The position numbers and the translations under genes were made by a program. This document shows, piece after piece, positions 18,106 to 29,747 of a DNA stretch of 64,000 bases (position 1 is its first letter; every line of letters starts with the position of its first letter). Origin of the DNA: Georgenia thermotolerans (GTDB lineage Bacteria; Actinomycetota; Actinomycetes; Actinomycetales; Actinomycetaceae); contig NZ_VUKF01000003.1 in the NCBI RefSeq assembly GCF_009193185.1, positions 1-64,000 on the forward strand, read 5' to 3'. The notes below the pieces were generated by a model that worked only from the letters and a program-made list of their open reading frames with translations, had not been told where the DNA came from and searched no databases.

Positions 18106-20940
<2,835 letters not shown>

Positions 20941-21022
20941 CCTCCCGGCACGCGGAGGGACCCGGACCGGCCGCAGGTTGGGGGGCGCTCACGGCCGGCC
21001 CGGGCGTTCACGGGGCGTGCGG

Positions 21023-21199
21023 CTACGAGCGGGTCTCGCCGCACCTCATGCACGCGGACAGCGTCAGGCTGCTGAACCCGATGCGCTCGTCGTGCCAGCG
21101 GTGGCCGAGCACGTAGCAGCGCGTGTTGTGCTGCCGGTCGATCAGCGGCACCGCGGTCGGGGACGTGCCGGTCTCCACCGCCTGCTCGGTCGCGCTCAC
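21023..21199 (-). CDS. Small hypothetical protein with one CxxC (58 residues)
   Basis: GTG start; reads VSATEQAVETGTSP near the start, RCYVLGHRWHDERIGFSS in the middle and ends SACMRCGETRS. The Cys-x2-Cys near the C-terminus, together with the earlier Cys and His residues, could bind a metal. The start overlaps the stop of an upstream 31-codon ORF by four bases (GTGA), which supports real translation. I do not recognise the family. Downstream (leftward) there is only the convergent P-type ATPase. Confidence 0.6.
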   Translation of the reverse strand: MSATEQAVETGTSPTAVPLIDRQHNTRCYVLGHRWHDERIGFSSLTLSACMRCGETRS

Positions 21200-21291
21200 G
21201 GCGCGCCTGCTCGGCGCCTGGTGGTGCGGGCGACGATGAGCCCGCCGGTCATGAGCGCCGTCTCCAGCGCTCGCCGAATGACGATGTGCAT
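21196..21291 (-). CDS. Small hypothetical peptide (31 residues)
   Basis: ATG at 21291 is preceded by AGGAG with a seven-base spacing. It encodes MHIVIRRALETALMTGG then LIVARTTRRRAGAP: a short amphipathic or weakly hydrophobic stretch with a basic tail. The TGA overlaps the GTG of the next small gene, forming a coupled two-gene unit. It lies 78 bases after the secreted repeat protein on the same strand and may share its transcript. Family unknown. Confidence 0.55.
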   Translation of the reverse strand: MHIVIRRALETALMTGGLIVARTTRRRAGAP

Positions 21292-21340
21292 GGGTGATCT
21301 CCTGACATGGGTGCGGGCGCGCGGTGCGCGCAAGGGCCGT

Positions 21341-21358
21341 GCCGGCGCATGTGCCGGC
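21341..21358 (-). terminator. Hairpin after the secreted repeat protein gene
   Basis: Imperfect inverted repeat GCCGGCGCA/TGTGCCGGC with one mismatch, located 12-29 bases beyond the stop at 21370 on the minus strand. There is no T-tract, so termination efficiency is uncertain. It could instead be an RNA-processing or partial attenuation element before the two tiny genes. Confidence 0.3.
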
Positions 21359-21369
21359 GGTGCCCCACC

Positions 21370-22695
21370 TCAGTCAGGAGCGACAGCGACGTCGAGGACG
21401 ACGTCCTGAGCAAGCCTGTGGAAGGTGTCCGCGTTGCGCGGGGCCGTGAGCGCGCGCCACGAGGACACATGAAGAATCGAGCCGGGGTCTTGCCCGGCGC
21501 CGCCGATGCCGCCGGCGGAACCTGCCCCCGCGGCGCCGCCTGGTGGCGCAGGGCCGTTCGGGGCCGAGGACGACGCCGGCCCCTCGGCCACCGGAGCGGG
21601 GGCGAACCAGGGATCGAAGCCGTCTGCCACCGGGGCCTCGGAGGTGCTTCCGAGGAGCGGCTCGGTCGCGTTGCGGTACGTCTCCGGCTCGCCCGGAACC
21701 GGACGTGCCGGTGCTTGAGCGAGCGCCGTGCCGGACGGGGCAGCCCCCCGGGGTGGCGACGCTCCGGCCGGCGCCGGTATCGCAGCGCGGTCGTCGTCGG
21801 GTGCGGTGTGCTCGTCAGCCCCCAGGACGGGGCCCAGAGGGGGCCCGACGATCGGGTCCACGGCGTCGAGCACCGGCGAGACAACATCGACGACGGGTCG
21901 GGCAACGTCCACCACCGGTTCGATCAGGTCCACGACGGGTCGGATCGTGCGAACAACCGGCGCGACGGCGTCGGCGACGGGCGGGGCCACCCCGACGACC
22001 GGCTCGAGCGCGCCGATCACCGGTTGGACGGTGCCGACGACCGGCTCGACGGCGTCGAGGACTGGTGCAACGGTCCCGACGGCCGGCCGCCCTGCATCGA
22101 TCGCCGTCTCGACCACCGGCCGCAGCGCGGGCGCCAGCGGGGACGTGACTGGCTCGACAACCCTCCGGGCAACCGGGTCGAGCACGGGACGCGCAACGGG
22201 GGTGACCACCTCGTCCATCAGCGGCGGCACGAGGGCCTCGGGCGCCGGGGCCGCCACCGTCTCCGAAGCGGGAGCGAGCACCTTCTCGACGGCTGGGGCG
22301 ACCACCGTCTCCGAAGCGGGAGCGAGCACCTTCTCCACCGCCGGGGCGGCCGCTGTCTCGGTGACCGGCCGCACGACGCCCTGGGCGACGGGCGTAGCGG
22401 CGGGTGCGACGACGTCGTCGACCACAGTGGCCGCGCGCGAGAGGGGATCGGCCACGGCAGCTGCTGACTCGCCGGTGCTCGTCGCGACCCGGTCCACCAC
22501 CCGCGTCACCGGTGCGGCGGCACGGCCGAGGGGCTGGCCCGGCCGCTCGCCGTCGTCGGCCGGCGCCGCGGAGGCGAGCGCCGCCCCCGCGAGGCTCATC
22601 GCGACGCCGCCCGTGAGGGCGAGCAGCGCGCGCACGACCCAGCGGCCGAGGCGGTTCCTCCCGCGCTCGTCCTGCTGATCGTGCGGAGCCGTCAT
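21370..22695 (-). CDS. Secreted low-complexity Pro/Val-repeat protein
   Basis: A 441-residue exported protein. The signal peptide includes WVVRALLALTGGVAMSLAGAALASA. Residues about 60-310 are a long series of degenerate units built on PVVDxVxPVV or PAVEKVLAPASET (the latter repeated almost exactly). The remainder is Ala/Pro/Gly-rich and disordered-looking, with a C-terminal SSWRALTAPRNADTFHRLAQ segment. There is no LPXTG motif or C-terminal membrane helix, so it is probably released or loosely wall-associated. The ATG at 22695 has a good ribosome binding site (GGGAGG). A perfect 16-bp palindrome sits immediately upstream. Function unknown; a surface or structural role is inference. Confidence 0.75.
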   Translation of the reverse strand: MTAPHDQQDERGRNRLGRWVVRALLALTGGVAMSLAGAALASAAPADDGERPGQPLGRAAAPVTRVVDRVATSTGESAAAVADPLSRAATVVDDVVAPAATPVAQGVVRPVTETAAAPAVEKVLAPASETVVAPAVEKVLAPASETVAAPAPEALVPPLMDEVVTPVARPVLDPVARRVVEPVTSPLAPALRPVVETAIDAGRPAVGTVAPVLDAVEPVVGTVQPVIGALEPVVGVAPPVADAVAPVVRTIRPVVDLIEPVVDVARPVVDVVSPVLDAVDPIVGPPLGPVLGADEHTAPDDDRAAIPAPAGASPPRGAAPSGTALAQAPARPVPGEPETYRNATEPLLGSTSEAPVADGFDPWFAPAPVAEGPASSSAPNGPAPPGGAAGAGSAGGIGGAGQDPGSILHVSSWRALTAPRNADTFHRLAQDVVLDVAVAPD

Positions 22696-22706
22696 CGAAC
22701 CCTCCC

Positions 22707-22722
22707 TGTGAGGCGCCTCACA
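22707..22722. promoter_or_regulatory. Perfect 16-bp palindrome upstream of the repeat protein
   Basis: TGTGAGGCGCCTCACA is a perfect palindrome. It lies 12 bases upstream of the ATG at 22695 on the minus strand, just ahead of the GGGAGG ribosome binding site. The placement suits an operator at or downstream of the transcription start. No dedicated regulator is encoded next to it. Confidence 0.55.
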
Positions 22723-22822
22723 CGGTACGGAGATATGTTCCCCTCGCAACCGATACAGCCGTCCGTTCCGCAGGAGCGAACAGCTCGCGCCGAAGCCCCG
22801 GCGGCGGTGCCGTCGCCGTCCC

Positions 22823-22828
22823 TACGCT
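22823..22828 (+). promoter_or_regulatory. -10 element of a probable leaderless promoter (SDR)
   Basis: TACGCT is followed by six bases and then the ATG at 22835, with no Shine-Dalgarno. The spacing is the same as at the NUDIX gene. Transcription probably begins at the start codon. Confidence 0.5.
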
Positions 22829-22834
22829 GCTCGC

Positions 22835-23578
22835 ATGCCGACCACGGTCATCACCGGAGGCACCCGCGGGATCGGGCTTGCCACCGCCGCCGCCCTCGCG
22901 GCGAGCGGCCACGACCTCGTGCTGGCCTTCCACCGGGACGAGGACGCCGCCTCGCGGGCCGCCGACCTCCTCCGCCGGGCGGGGCGGGGCTGCCTCACGG
23001 TGCGGGCCGACGTCACGGTCGACGACGACGTCACGCACCTGTTCGCGGCCGCCCGTGAGGAGTTCGGACACATCACGGGACTGGTGAACAACGCCGGGAC
23101 GACGGCGCACGTCGGCGACCTCGCCGACACGCCCCCCGACGTCGTGCGCCGCGTCATCGAGGTCAACCTCGTCGGCGCGGTGCTGTGCGCACGGGCCGCC
23201 GCTCGGGAGATGTCACGCCGGCGGGGTGGAGCGGGCGGGGCCATCGTCAACGTCTCGTCCGCCGCGGCGACGCTGGGCAGCCCGCACGAGTACGTCCACT
23301 ACGCGGCCGCGAAGGCGGGCGTCGACGCGCTCACGGTGGGGCTCGCCAAGGAGCTCGCCGGCGAGGGCGTCCGGGTGAACGCCGTCGCGCCCGGCACCGT
23401 CCGCACCGGCATCCACGCCGCGGCCGGGGACCCCGGTCGGCCCGACCGGGTGGCCGCCCGCATCCCGCTGGGGCGGGCGGGGGAGCCGGAGGAGGTGAGC
23501 GGCGCCGTCCGGTGGTTGCTGAGCGAGGAGGCCAGCTACGTCAGCGGGGCCGTGCTGCGGGTCGCCGGCGCCCTCTGA
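22835..23578 (+). CDS. SDR-family oxidoreductase (FabG-like)
   Basis: A 247-residue classical short-chain dehydrogenase/reductase. The cofactor motif TGGTRGIG lies near residues 8-15, NNAG at about 89, the catalytic Ser in NVSSAAAT and the catalytic YxxxK as YAAAK in YVHYAAAKAG. It resembles 3-oxoacyl-ACP reductases and sugar or alcohol dehydrogenases. It stands alone between the secreted repeat protein (divergent) and ino1 (convergent), so the substrate is undetermined. It is followed by a strong bidirectional hairpin. Confidence 0.9.
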   Translation: MPTTVITGGTRGIGLATAAALAASGHDLVLAFHRDEDAASRAADLLRRAGRGCLTVRADVTVDDDVTHLFAAAREEFGHITGLVNNAGTTAHVGDLADTPPDVVRRVIEVNLVGAVLCARAAAREMSRRRGGAGGAIVNVSSAAATLGSPHEYVHYAAAKAGVDALTVGLAKELAGEGVRVNAVAPGTVRTGIHAAAGDPGRPDRVAARIPLGRAGEPEEVSGAVRWLLSEEASYVSGAVLRVAGAL

Positions 23579-23589
23579 CCGCCGGCACG

Positions 23590-23623
23590 CCGAGGCCCCG
23601 CCACTCGCGCGGCGGGGCCTCGG
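23590..23623. terminator. Bidirectional terminator between SDR and ino1
   Basis: A perfect 13-bp stem, CCGAGGCCCCGCC against GGCGGGGCCTCGG, with an eight-base loop. It lies 12 bases after the SDR stop and 19 bases after the ino1 stop, serving both convergent genes. No T-run follows, as is usual in high-GC actinobacteria. Confidence 0.75.
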
Positions 23624-23641
23624 ACGGCGGTGGGATGGGCG

Positions 23642-24721
23642 TCAGCGCTCGATCTCACCGGCGATGAACGCCTCCACCGACTGGCGGGCGACGTCGTCGT
23701 TGCGCTGCTCCGGCGGGGACTTCATGAAGTAGCTCGACGGGGAGAGCAGGGGGCCGCCGATGCCGCGGTCGAGGGCGATCTTCGCCGCCCGGATGGCGTC
23801 GATGATGATGCCCGCGGAGTTCGGGGAGTCCCACACCTCGAGCTTGTACTCGAGGTTGAGGGGCGCCTCGCCGAAGGCGCGGCCCTCGAGGCGCACGTAG
23901 GCCCACTTGCGGTCGTCGAGCCACTGGACGTAGTCCGAGGGGCCGATGTGGACGTTCTTCTCGCCCAGATCGTGCTTGACGTTGGAGGTCACGGCCTGGG
24001 TCTTGGAGATCTTCTTGGACTCGAGCCGGTCGCGCTCGAGCATGTTCTTGAAGTCCATGTTGCCGCCGACGTTGAGCTGGTACGTCCGGTCGAGGACGAC
24101 GCCGCGGTCCTCGAAGAGCTTGGCCAGCACGCGGTGCGTGATGGTGGCCCCGACCTGGGACTTGATGTCGTCGCCGACGATCGGCACGCCGGCGGCGGTG
24201 AACTTGTCCGCCCACTCCTTGGTGCCGGCGATGAAGACGGGCAGCGCGTTGACGAACGCCACGCCGGCCTCGATGGCGCACTGGGCGTAGAACTTCGCGG
24301 CGTCCTCGGAGCCCACGGGCAGGTAGCACACGAGCACGTCCGTGCGGGTCTCGCGCAGCGTCGCGACGACGTCGACCGGCTCGGCCGTGGACTCCTCGAT
24401 GGTCTCGCGGTAGTACTTCCCGAGCCCGTCGAGGGTGTGCCCGCGCTGGACCTCCACGCCCAGGGGCGGGACGTCGCAGATCTTGATGGTGTTGTTCTCG
24501 CTGGCGACGATCGCCTCGGACAGGTCGCGGCCGACCTTCTTGCCGTCGACGTCGAACGCCGCCACGAACTCGATGTCGCGCACGTGATAGTTGCCGAACT
24601 GGACGTGCATCAGGCCCGGGACGGTGCCGTCGGGGTCGGCGTCGGCGTAGAAGTGCACGCCCTGCACCAACGACGACGCACAGTTGCCGACGCCGACGAT
24701 CGCGACGCGGATGGCGCTCAT
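23642..24721 (-). CDS. ino1: Inositol-3-phosphate synthase
   Basis: Converts glucose 6-phosphate to inositol 3-phosphate (NAD-dependent), the entry step for phosphatidylinositol and mycothiol in actinobacteria. The 359-residue protein matches the short actinobacterial form: [17 protein letters not shown] at the N-terminal NAD fold, then [14 protein letters not shown], the [10 protein letters not shown] loop, SKTQAVTSN, and a conserved [20 protein letters not shown]. It is co-transcribed with padR, whose stop overlaps the ATG (ATGA), as in Rv0047c-Rv0046c. Control by the PadR protein through the dyad at 25516-25534 is likely. Confidence 0.96.
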   Translation of the reverse strand: MSAIRVAIVGVGNCASSLVQGVHFYADADPDGTVPGLMHVQFGNYHVRDIEFVAAFDVDGKKVGRDLSEAIVASENNTIKICDVPPLGVEVQRGHTLDGLGKYYRETIEESTAEPVDVVATLRETRTDVLVCYLPVGSEDAAKFYAQCAIEAGVAFVNALPVFIAGTKEWADKFTAAGVPIVGDDIKSQVGATITHRVLAKLFEDRGVVLDRTYQLNVGGNMDFKNMLERDRLESKKISKTQAVTSNVKHDLGEKNVHIGPSDYVQWLDDRKWAYVRLEGRAFGEAPLNLEYKLEVWDSPNSAGIIIDAIRAAKIALDRGIGGPLLSPSSYFMKSPPEQRNDDVARQSVEAFIAGEIER

Positions 24722-25443
24722 GGTTGCTCCTTGCTCAGTGGGTTCTCATTGCTGGTGGCGGGTGCGCCGTCGGCGTCCGCGGACGGGGGCCTGCGTGTGC
24801 CCCGCGGGGGAGAGGCGCCGGGAGGTCCGGGCGGCCCCGTCGACGTCGGCGACGGCGCCGCCGGCGCGATGTCGTCGTAGTCGAGCGCGCCGCGGGTGCC
24901 CCGCTCGGTGTCGATGACCCGCTCGAGCCAGGCCACCTCCCGCTCGACCTGCTCGAGGCCGTGGCGGGCGAGCTCGGCCGTGTAGGAGTCCATCCGCCGG
25001 GAGGTCCGGGCGAAGGACTGGCGCAGGTTCTCCATCCGGTCGACCATGCGGGCCCGCCGCCCCTCGAGGATGCGCAGCCGCGTGGTGGCGTCCGTGCTCC
25101 CGAAGAGCGTGAACCGGACGTCGAAGGAGGCGTCGTCGTCCCAGGCCGCCGGCTCGGCGACGGCGAGGGAGTCCTCCAGGTGGGCCCGGCCCGCCTCCGT
25201 GATGCGGTAGACGATGCGTGCTCGCCGTCCCGACAGGGGCGCCGAGGAGGCGCCGGGGTCCTCGGTGACGATGAGGCCGCGCTCGGTGAGGGAGCGCAAC
25301 GCCGGGTAGAGCGAGCCGTACGACAGCGTGCGGAACGCGCCGAGCGTGGCGTTGAGGTGCTTGCGCAGCTCGTAGCCGTGCGTCGGGGCGTCGCGCAGGC
25401 GGCCGAGGATGGCGAGCTCGAGCACCTGGGTGCGTGCGCCCAT
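24718..25443 (-). CDS. PadR family transcriptional regulator
   Basis: A 241-residue PadR regulator. The N-terminal winged helix ([23 protein letters not shown], then [20 protein letters not shown]) is followed by a C-terminal helical dimerisation domain (Vir_C-type) rich in Arg and Glu, and a disordered Pro/Ser tail of about 45 residues. It overlaps ino1 by four bases and corresponds to Rv0047c. The upstream dyad ATATATCG-CAC-CGATATAT suggests autoregulation of the padR-ino1 operon. Confidence 0.93.
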   Translation of the reverse strand: MGARTQVLELAILGRLRDAPTHGYELRKHLNATLGAFRTLSYGSLYPALRSLTERGLIVTEDPGASSAPLSGRRARIVYRITEAGRAHLEDSLAVAEPAAWDDDASFDVRFTLFGSTDATTRLRILEGRRARMVDRMENLRQSFARTSRRMDSYTAELARHGLEQVEREVAWLERVIDTERGTRGALDYDDIAPAAPSPTSTGPPGPPGASPPRGTRRPPSADADGAPATSNENPLSKEQP

Positions 25444-25837
25444 TCGCCGTCCTTCCTGCCGCTGCTGCCGGGGGTTGTGCCGTGCGCCGCGGGTCACACC
25501 GCGACTAGCGCAGCAATATATCGCACCGATATATCGGACACGCGATGCGACGTGGATGTCCGTCCTGGGAGCGTGCGAGAGTCGCCGCAACGGTGCGCGG
25601 GAAGGGCGGCGGCGGGGTCCGCCCGGACCCGTGGGGGCCGGCCTTCGACCGGCCGCGCGGCGCCGCCCGGTGTGACGGACGACATGGGCAGGGTCGGGGA
25701 GGCTGCCGCATACTGAAGGACGATCTGCCCGCGCACGGCCGATTCCCGGCGCCTGTCGGCGCCGCTCATCGGACGAGCCGGGCGCACCCGTCCTCCAGTC
25801 GCGCCCCTCGGTGTGGCATGGCGAAAGGCAGGCCCGC
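25444..25837. other. Gene-free stretch between padR and the PBP gene
   Basis: 394 bases holding the divergent promoters of padR-ino1 and the PBP gene. Apart from the AT-rich PadR-type dyad (25515-25536) I see no gene, RNA or repeat in it; the remaining frames are high-GC shadows. Confidence 0.6.
25515..25536. promoter_or_regulatory. PadR-type operator/promoter dyad
   Basis: ATATATCG (25516-25523), three bases, CGATATAT (25527-25534) form a perfect inverted repeat about 72 bases upstream of padR. Such TATA-rich dyads are typical of PadR regulators and stand out in this sequence, which is roughly three-quarters GC. The half-sites also provide TATATC-like -10 sequences in both orientations. Confidence 0.65.
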
Positions 25838-28330
25838 GTGGCACGAACCCCGAACTGGTCCCCGACCGGGCGGTCGGCGGACGGCCGGCGCGGCGGCGCC
25901 CCGAGCGGCGCCTCCGCCCGCGGATCCGCATCCGCTCGGGGCTCACGCCCCGGGGCGGCTTCCGCAGGCGGCGCGGCCCGGACGGCGTCGAGCCGCGGCA
26001 CCGCCGCGGCGTCCCGCGCAGGCGGCGGTGGCAGCCGTGGCGCCGGTGGAGGCCGCGGCTCGGGCGGTGGCCGCGGGTCCGGCGGTGGCCGCGGGTCCGG
26101 CGGTGGCCGCGGGTCGGGCCGTGGCCCCGCGCCGCGGCGCAAGGGCTTCTTCGACTACCCCCGGTCGGGCAAGGGCCCGATCCAGCGCTGGCTGCCGAGC
26201 TGGCGGGTGGTGCTCGGCACCATCCTCGCCGGCATCGCCGCGGTGCTCGGCGTCTTCGTCGTCGCCTACGCCACCACCGAGGTGCCCGAGCCCGACGACT
26301 TCGCCCTTGCCCAGTCCACGACCGTCTACTACGCCGACGGCGAGACCCCGATGGGCTCCTTCTCGCAGGTCGACCGGCAGACGGTGCCGATGAACACGCT
26401 GCCCGAGTACGTCGGGCACGCCGTCATCTCCTCGGAGGACCGGAACTTCTACGAGAACAACGGCGTGGACCCCAAGGGCCTGACCCGGGCGCTGTGGAAC
26501 AACGTGCGCGGGCTGCCCACCCAGGGCGGGTCCACCCTGACCCAGCAGTACGTCGAGCGGTACTACATGGGCACCACGACCAGCTACCTGGGGAAGTTCA
26601 AGGAGACGATCCTCGCGCTGAAGATCGACCAGTCCCAGTCCAAGGACGCGATCCTCGAGAACTACCTCAACACCATCTACTTCGGCCGCGGCGCCTACGG
26701 CATCGAGAAGGCCGCCCAGGCCTACTTCGGCAAGCCGGCCGCCGAGCTGACGCTCTCGGAGTCGGCCCTGCTCGCCGGCATCATCCCGGCGCCGAGCGCC
26801 TGGGACCCGGCGGTCAGCCCCGACCGGGCCGAGCAGCGGTGGAACCGCGTGCTCGACCTCATGGTCCGCGACGGCTGGATCAGCCAGGCCGACCGCGACG
26901 GCGCGCAGTACCCCCAGACCGTCCCGCCGAAGACGGAGAACACCTACGGCGGGCCGAAGGGCTACCTCCTGAAGATGGTGCGTGACGAGCTGGTCAAGAA
27001 GGCCAAAATGACCGAGGACGAGATCGACACCCGGGGCCTCAAGATCGTCACGACGATCGACCAGCGCAACCAGGACGCGGCGGTGCAGGCGGTGGACAAC
27101 CTGCCCGACGACCGCCCGGAGAACAACCGCGTCTCGCTCGTCTCGATCGACCCGTCCAGCGGCGGCATCGTCGCCCTCTACGGCGGCGCCGACTTCGTCG
27201 CCCAGCCCCTCAACCTCGCCACCCAGGCGCGGGCCCAGGCCGGGTCCACCTTCAAGCCGTTCACGCTCGTCGCGGCGCTGGAGCAGGGCAAGAGCCTGTA
27301 CGACACGTACCCGGCCCCCGCGAAGCTCAGCATCGGGAACTGGGACGTCAGGAACTTCGACGGGAAGAACCACGGGCAGGTGAACCTGGTCGAGGCGACG
27401 GCGGGGTCCATCAACACCGTCTACGCCAAGCTCAACGAGGACGTCGGACCGAAGAACACCATCGACGCCGCCATCCGCGCCGGCCTGCCGCAGGACACCC
27501 CCGGACTCGCCAACGAGGTGGGCAACGTCCTCGGCTCGGCCTCGCCGCGGGCGATCGACATGGCCACCGTGTTCGCCACCTACGCGGCCCAGGGCGTGCG
27601 CCACGACCCGTTCATCGTCGCCGAGGCGCGCGACAGCTCCGGCAACGTCGTCTACACGGGCGAGGGCCAGGGCCGGCGGGAGTTCGACTCCCAGGTCATG
27701 GCCGACGCCACCTACGCCATGCAGGCCGTCATCAACGACGGCGGCGCACCGGCCGCGGCGATCGGGCGCCCGGCCGCCGGCAAGACCGGCACGTCGACGG
27801 CCCTGAAGTCGGCGAACTTCGGCGGCTACGTGCCGCAGCTGGCGACGTTCGTCAACATGTTCCAGACCGGCGACGACGGCAGCGAGCAGTCCCTCACCGG
27901 GTTCGGCGGCGTCCGGTCCGAGTGGATGAGCGGCAGCCGCTTCCCCGCCCAGATCTGGCACGACTACATGTCGGTGGCCACTCAGGGCCTGCCCGTGGAG
28001 AACTTCCCCCAGCCCAGCGCCAAGCCGCGGCCTAAGTACACGCCGCCGCCGGAGCCCACGGCCGAGCCCACCACGGAGGAGCCCACCGAGGAGCCGACCA
28101 CGGAGGAGCCCACCGAGGAGCCGACCACGGAGGCGCCCAGCGAGGAGCCGAGCCCGAAGCCGACCAAGACGGGGAAGCCCAGCCCGAGCCCCACGCAAAC
28201 CGAACCGCCCGCCGACCAAGGCGGCGGCCAGGGTGGTGGGGGCACCGACAGCGGCGGTGGCTCGGGGACCGGTGGCGGGGGCCAAGGTGCGCAACCCCAA
28301 GGTGGCGTCAACCTTCTCCCGCAGAACTGA
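25838..28330 (+). CDS. Class A penicillin-binding protein (PonA1-like)
   Basis: Bifunctional peptidoglycan glycosyltransferase/transpeptidase, 830 residues. The order is: a Ser/Gly/Arg low-complexity cytoplasmic tail with repeated RGSGGG units (to about 105), one membrane helix (VVLGTILAGIAAVLGVFVVAY), the GT51 domain with SSEDRNFYENNG (Glu200) and QGGSTLTQQYVE, then the transpeptidase with STFK (Ser470), SIN (Ser524) and KTG (Lys649). The C-terminal tail has TEEPTEEPT repeats and a Gly-rich end. GTG at 25838 is preferred because AGGCAGG precedes it; an in-frame GTG 27 bases upstream is the alternative. Position before rpsF matches ponA1 (Rv0050). Confidence 0.94.
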   Translation: MARTPNWSPTGRSADGRRGGAPSGASARGSASARGSRPGAASAGGAARTASSRGTAAASRAGGGGSRGAGGGRGSGGGRGSGGGRGSGGGRGSGRGPAPRRKGFFDYPRSGKGPIQRWLPSWRVVLGTILAGIAAVLGVFVVAYATTEVPEPDDFALAQSTTVYYADGETPMGSFSQVDRQTVPMNTLPEYVGHAVISSEDRNFYENNGVDPKGLTRALWNNVRGLPTQGGSTLTQQYVERYYMGTTTSYLGKFKETILALKIDQSQSKDAILENYLNTIYFGRGAYGIEKAAQAYFGKPAAELTLSESALLAGIIPAPSAWDPAVSPDRAEQRWNRVLDLMVRDGWISQADRDGAQYPQTVPPKTENTYGGPKGYLLKMVRDELVKKAKMTEDEIDTRGLKIVTTIDQRNQDAAVQAVDNLPDDRPENNRVSLVSIDPSSGGIVALYGGADFVAQPLNLATQARAQAGSTFKPFTLVAALEQGKSLYDTYPAPAKLSIGNWDVRNFDGKNHGQVNLVEATAGSINTVYAKLNEDVGPKNTIDAAIRAGLPQDTPGLANEVGNVLGSASPRAIDMATVFATYAAQGVRHDPFIVAEARDSSGNVVYTGEGQGRREFDSQVMADATYAMQAVINDGGAPAAAIGRPAAGKTGTSTALKSANFGGYVPQLATFVNMFQTGDDGSEQSLTGFGGVRSEWMSGSRFPAQIWHDYMSVATQGLPVENFPQPSAKPRPKYTPPPEPTAEPTTEEPTEEPTTEEPTEEPTTEAPSEEPSPKPTKTGKPSPSPTQTEPPADQGGGQGGGGTDSGGGSGTGGGGQGAQPQGGVNLLPQN

Positions 28331-28344
28331 GTGAGACGCATTGG

Positions 28345-28374
28345 ACGACGGCGGCACGCACGTGCCGCCGTCGT
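28345..28374 (+). terminator. Terminator after the PBP gene
   Basis: A near-perfect 14-bp inverted repeat ACGACGGCGGCACG/CGTGCCGCCGTCGT separated by two bases, 15 bases after the PBP stop, followed by a T-rich TCTGCTTCT. It isolates the PBP gene from the ribosomal protein operon. Confidence 0.8.
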
Positions 28375-28511
28375 TCTGCTTCTCGGCCGTCCACAGGCGC
28401 TGTGACGCACGTCGCGGGCCGGAAAGGCGGCTGGCTACGGTAAGGTGGTCCGCTGGTCCCTTCTCGTACGCACCCGTGTGCGGGCCGGGGCCGCGAACGC
28501 ATCACCCTCCT

Positions 28512-28530
28512 GTCACGGAAAGACCGTGAC
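28512..28530 (+). promoter_or_regulatory. Leader hairpin before rpsF
   Basis: GTCACGG-AAAGA-CCGTGAC folds into a 7-bp stem with a five-base loop. It ends about 12 bases before the rpsF Shine-Dalgarno (AAAGGAGG at 28541-28548). Many bacterial rpsF leaders carry an S6:S18-binding element; the position fits, but I cannot show the conserved CCG bulge, so autoregulation is only a possibility. It could also modulate ribosome access. Confidence 0.4.
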
Positions 28531-28561
28531 CGCCTGAGTCCAAAGGAGGTGGGTACCAAGC

Positions 28562-28852
28562 ATGCGTCCTTACGAACTGATGATCATCCTCGACCCGGAG
28601 ATCGATGAGCGCACGGTTGCCCCGTCGCTCGACAAGCTGCTCGCGGTCGTCAAGACCGGCGGCGGCACCGTCGAGAAGGTCGACATCTGGGGCAAGCGTC
28701 GTCTTGCCTACGACATCAAGAAGCGTTCCGAGGGCATCTACGCCGTCGTCGACATGACGACGACGCCGGAGCTGGCCCAGGAGCTCGACCGTCAGCTCGG
28801 TCTGAACGAGGCCGTCCTGCGCACCAAGCTCATCCGCCCGGACGCTCACTGA
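28562..28852 (+). CDS. rpsF: 30S ribosomal protein bS6
   Basis: A 96-residue bS6: [16 protein letters not shown] at the start, the [12 protein letters not shown] core and a C-terminal [10 protein letters not shown]. It binds bS18 on the platform of the small subunit. A strong AAAGGAGG ribosome binding site precedes the ATG. It is the first gene of the rpsF-ssb-rpsR-rplI operon, the same order as in M. tuberculosis (Rv0053-Rv0056). The 230-base gap upstream contains the PBP terminator and the leader hairpin. Confidence 0.98.
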   Translation: MRPYELMIILDPEIDERTVAPSLDKLLAVVKTGGGTVEKVDIWGKRRLAYDIKKRSEGIYAVVDMTTTPELAQELDRQLGLNEAVLRTKLIRPDAH

Positions 28853-28891
28853 GCATCCGCGTAGCAACCACCTGACCCCAGGGAGCACAGC

Positions 28892-29437
28892 ATGGCAGGA
28901 GAGACCGTCATCACCGTCGTCGGCAACCTGACGGCGGACCCCGAGCTGCGATTCACCCCGTCCGGGGCGGCCGTGGCCAGCTTCACCGTGGCGTCCACGC
29001 CGCGCACCTTCGACCGCCAGTCCAACGAGTGGAAGGACGGGGAGACCCTGTTCCTGCGCTGCTCGGTCTGGCGCGAGGCCGCGGAGAACGTCGCCGAGTC
29101 GCTGACCAAGGGCACCCGCGTGATCGTCCAGGGCCGCCTGGTCCAGCGCTCTTTCGAGACCCGCGAGGGCGAGAAGCGCACGGTCGTGGAGATGCAGGTC
29201 GACGAGGTCGGTCCCTCGCTGCGCTACGCCACGGCCAAGGTCACCCGCGCCTCGCGCGGCGGTGGCGGCGGCTTCGGCGGCGGTCAGGGTGGCTACGGCG
29301 GCGGTCAGCAGGGTGGCTACGCGGCCGCCGGCGCGCAGCAGGGCGGCGGGTACAACAACGCCCCCGGCGGCGGCCAGGCCGACGACCCCTGGGCCACCGG
29401 CGGCTCGAGCGCGTTCAACGACGAGCCCCCCTTCTAA
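28892..29437 (+). CDS. ssb: Single-stranded DNA-binding protein
   Basis: A 181-residue SSB. The N-terminal OB fold (about residues 1-110) has [19 protein letters not shown] and the family's [24 protein letters not shown]. It is followed by a Gly/Gln/Tyr-rich linker with GGYGGGQ units and the acidic tip DEPPF, which recruits partner proteins. It lies between rpsF and rpsR in the usual replication/translation operon. The actinobacterial version typically has such a glycine-rich tail. Confidence 0.98.
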   Translation: MAGETVITVVGNLTADPELRFTPSGAAVASFTVASTPRTFDRQSNEWKDGETLFLRCSVWREAAENVAESLTKGTRVIVQGRLVQRSFETREGEKRTVVEMQVDEVGPSLRYATAKVTRASRGGGGGFGGGQGGYGGGQQGGYAAAGAQQGGGYNNAPGGGQADDPWATGGSSAFNDEPPF

Positions 29438-29494
29438 GTCAGACCTTTTCGCGTGCGCCCCACGGCGCCGCACGGATCATCGAGGAGCACCACC

Positions 29495-29731
29495 ATGGCG
29501 AAGCCTGTTCTTCGCAAGCCTAAGAAGAAGGCCAACCCGCTCAAGGCGGGGAAGATCGACAACATCGACTACAAGGACACCACGCTGCTTCGGAAGTTCA
29601 TCTCCGACCGCGGCAAGATCCGCGCCCGCCGCGTGACCGGCGTGTCCGTCCAGGAGCAGCGCCTCATCGCGAAGGCCGTGAAGAACGCCCGCGAGATGGC
29701 TCTGCTGCCGTACACGAGCTCGGCTCGCTGA
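29495..29731 (+). CDS. rpsR: 30S ribosomal protein bS18 (zinc-free form)
   Basis: A 78-residue bS18 beginning [15 protein letters not shown] and containing the conserved [22 protein letters not shown] (split here at KDTTLL). There is no cysteine at all, so this is the C-minus paralog that does not bind zinc. The GAGGAG 11 bases upstream and family alignment favour this ATG over an in-frame start 42 bases earlier. Confidence 0.96.
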   Translation: MAKPVLRKPKKKANPLKAGKIDNIDYKDTTLLRKFISDRGKIRARRVTGVSVQEQRLIAKAVKNAREMALLPYTSSAR

Positions 29732-29747
29732 GACTAGGAGTCCACTC

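Noticed and set aside
25811-25837. An upstream in-frame GTG for the PBP gene.
   Set aside because: GTG at 25838 has a better ribosome binding site and gives the usual short basic cytoplasmic tail; the upstream start remains possible.
26058-26130. Gly-rich DNA repeat in the PBP N-terminus as a mobile or CRISPR-like repeat.
   Set aside because: It is an in-frame low-complexity coding repeat (RGSGGG units), common in actinobacterial PBPs.
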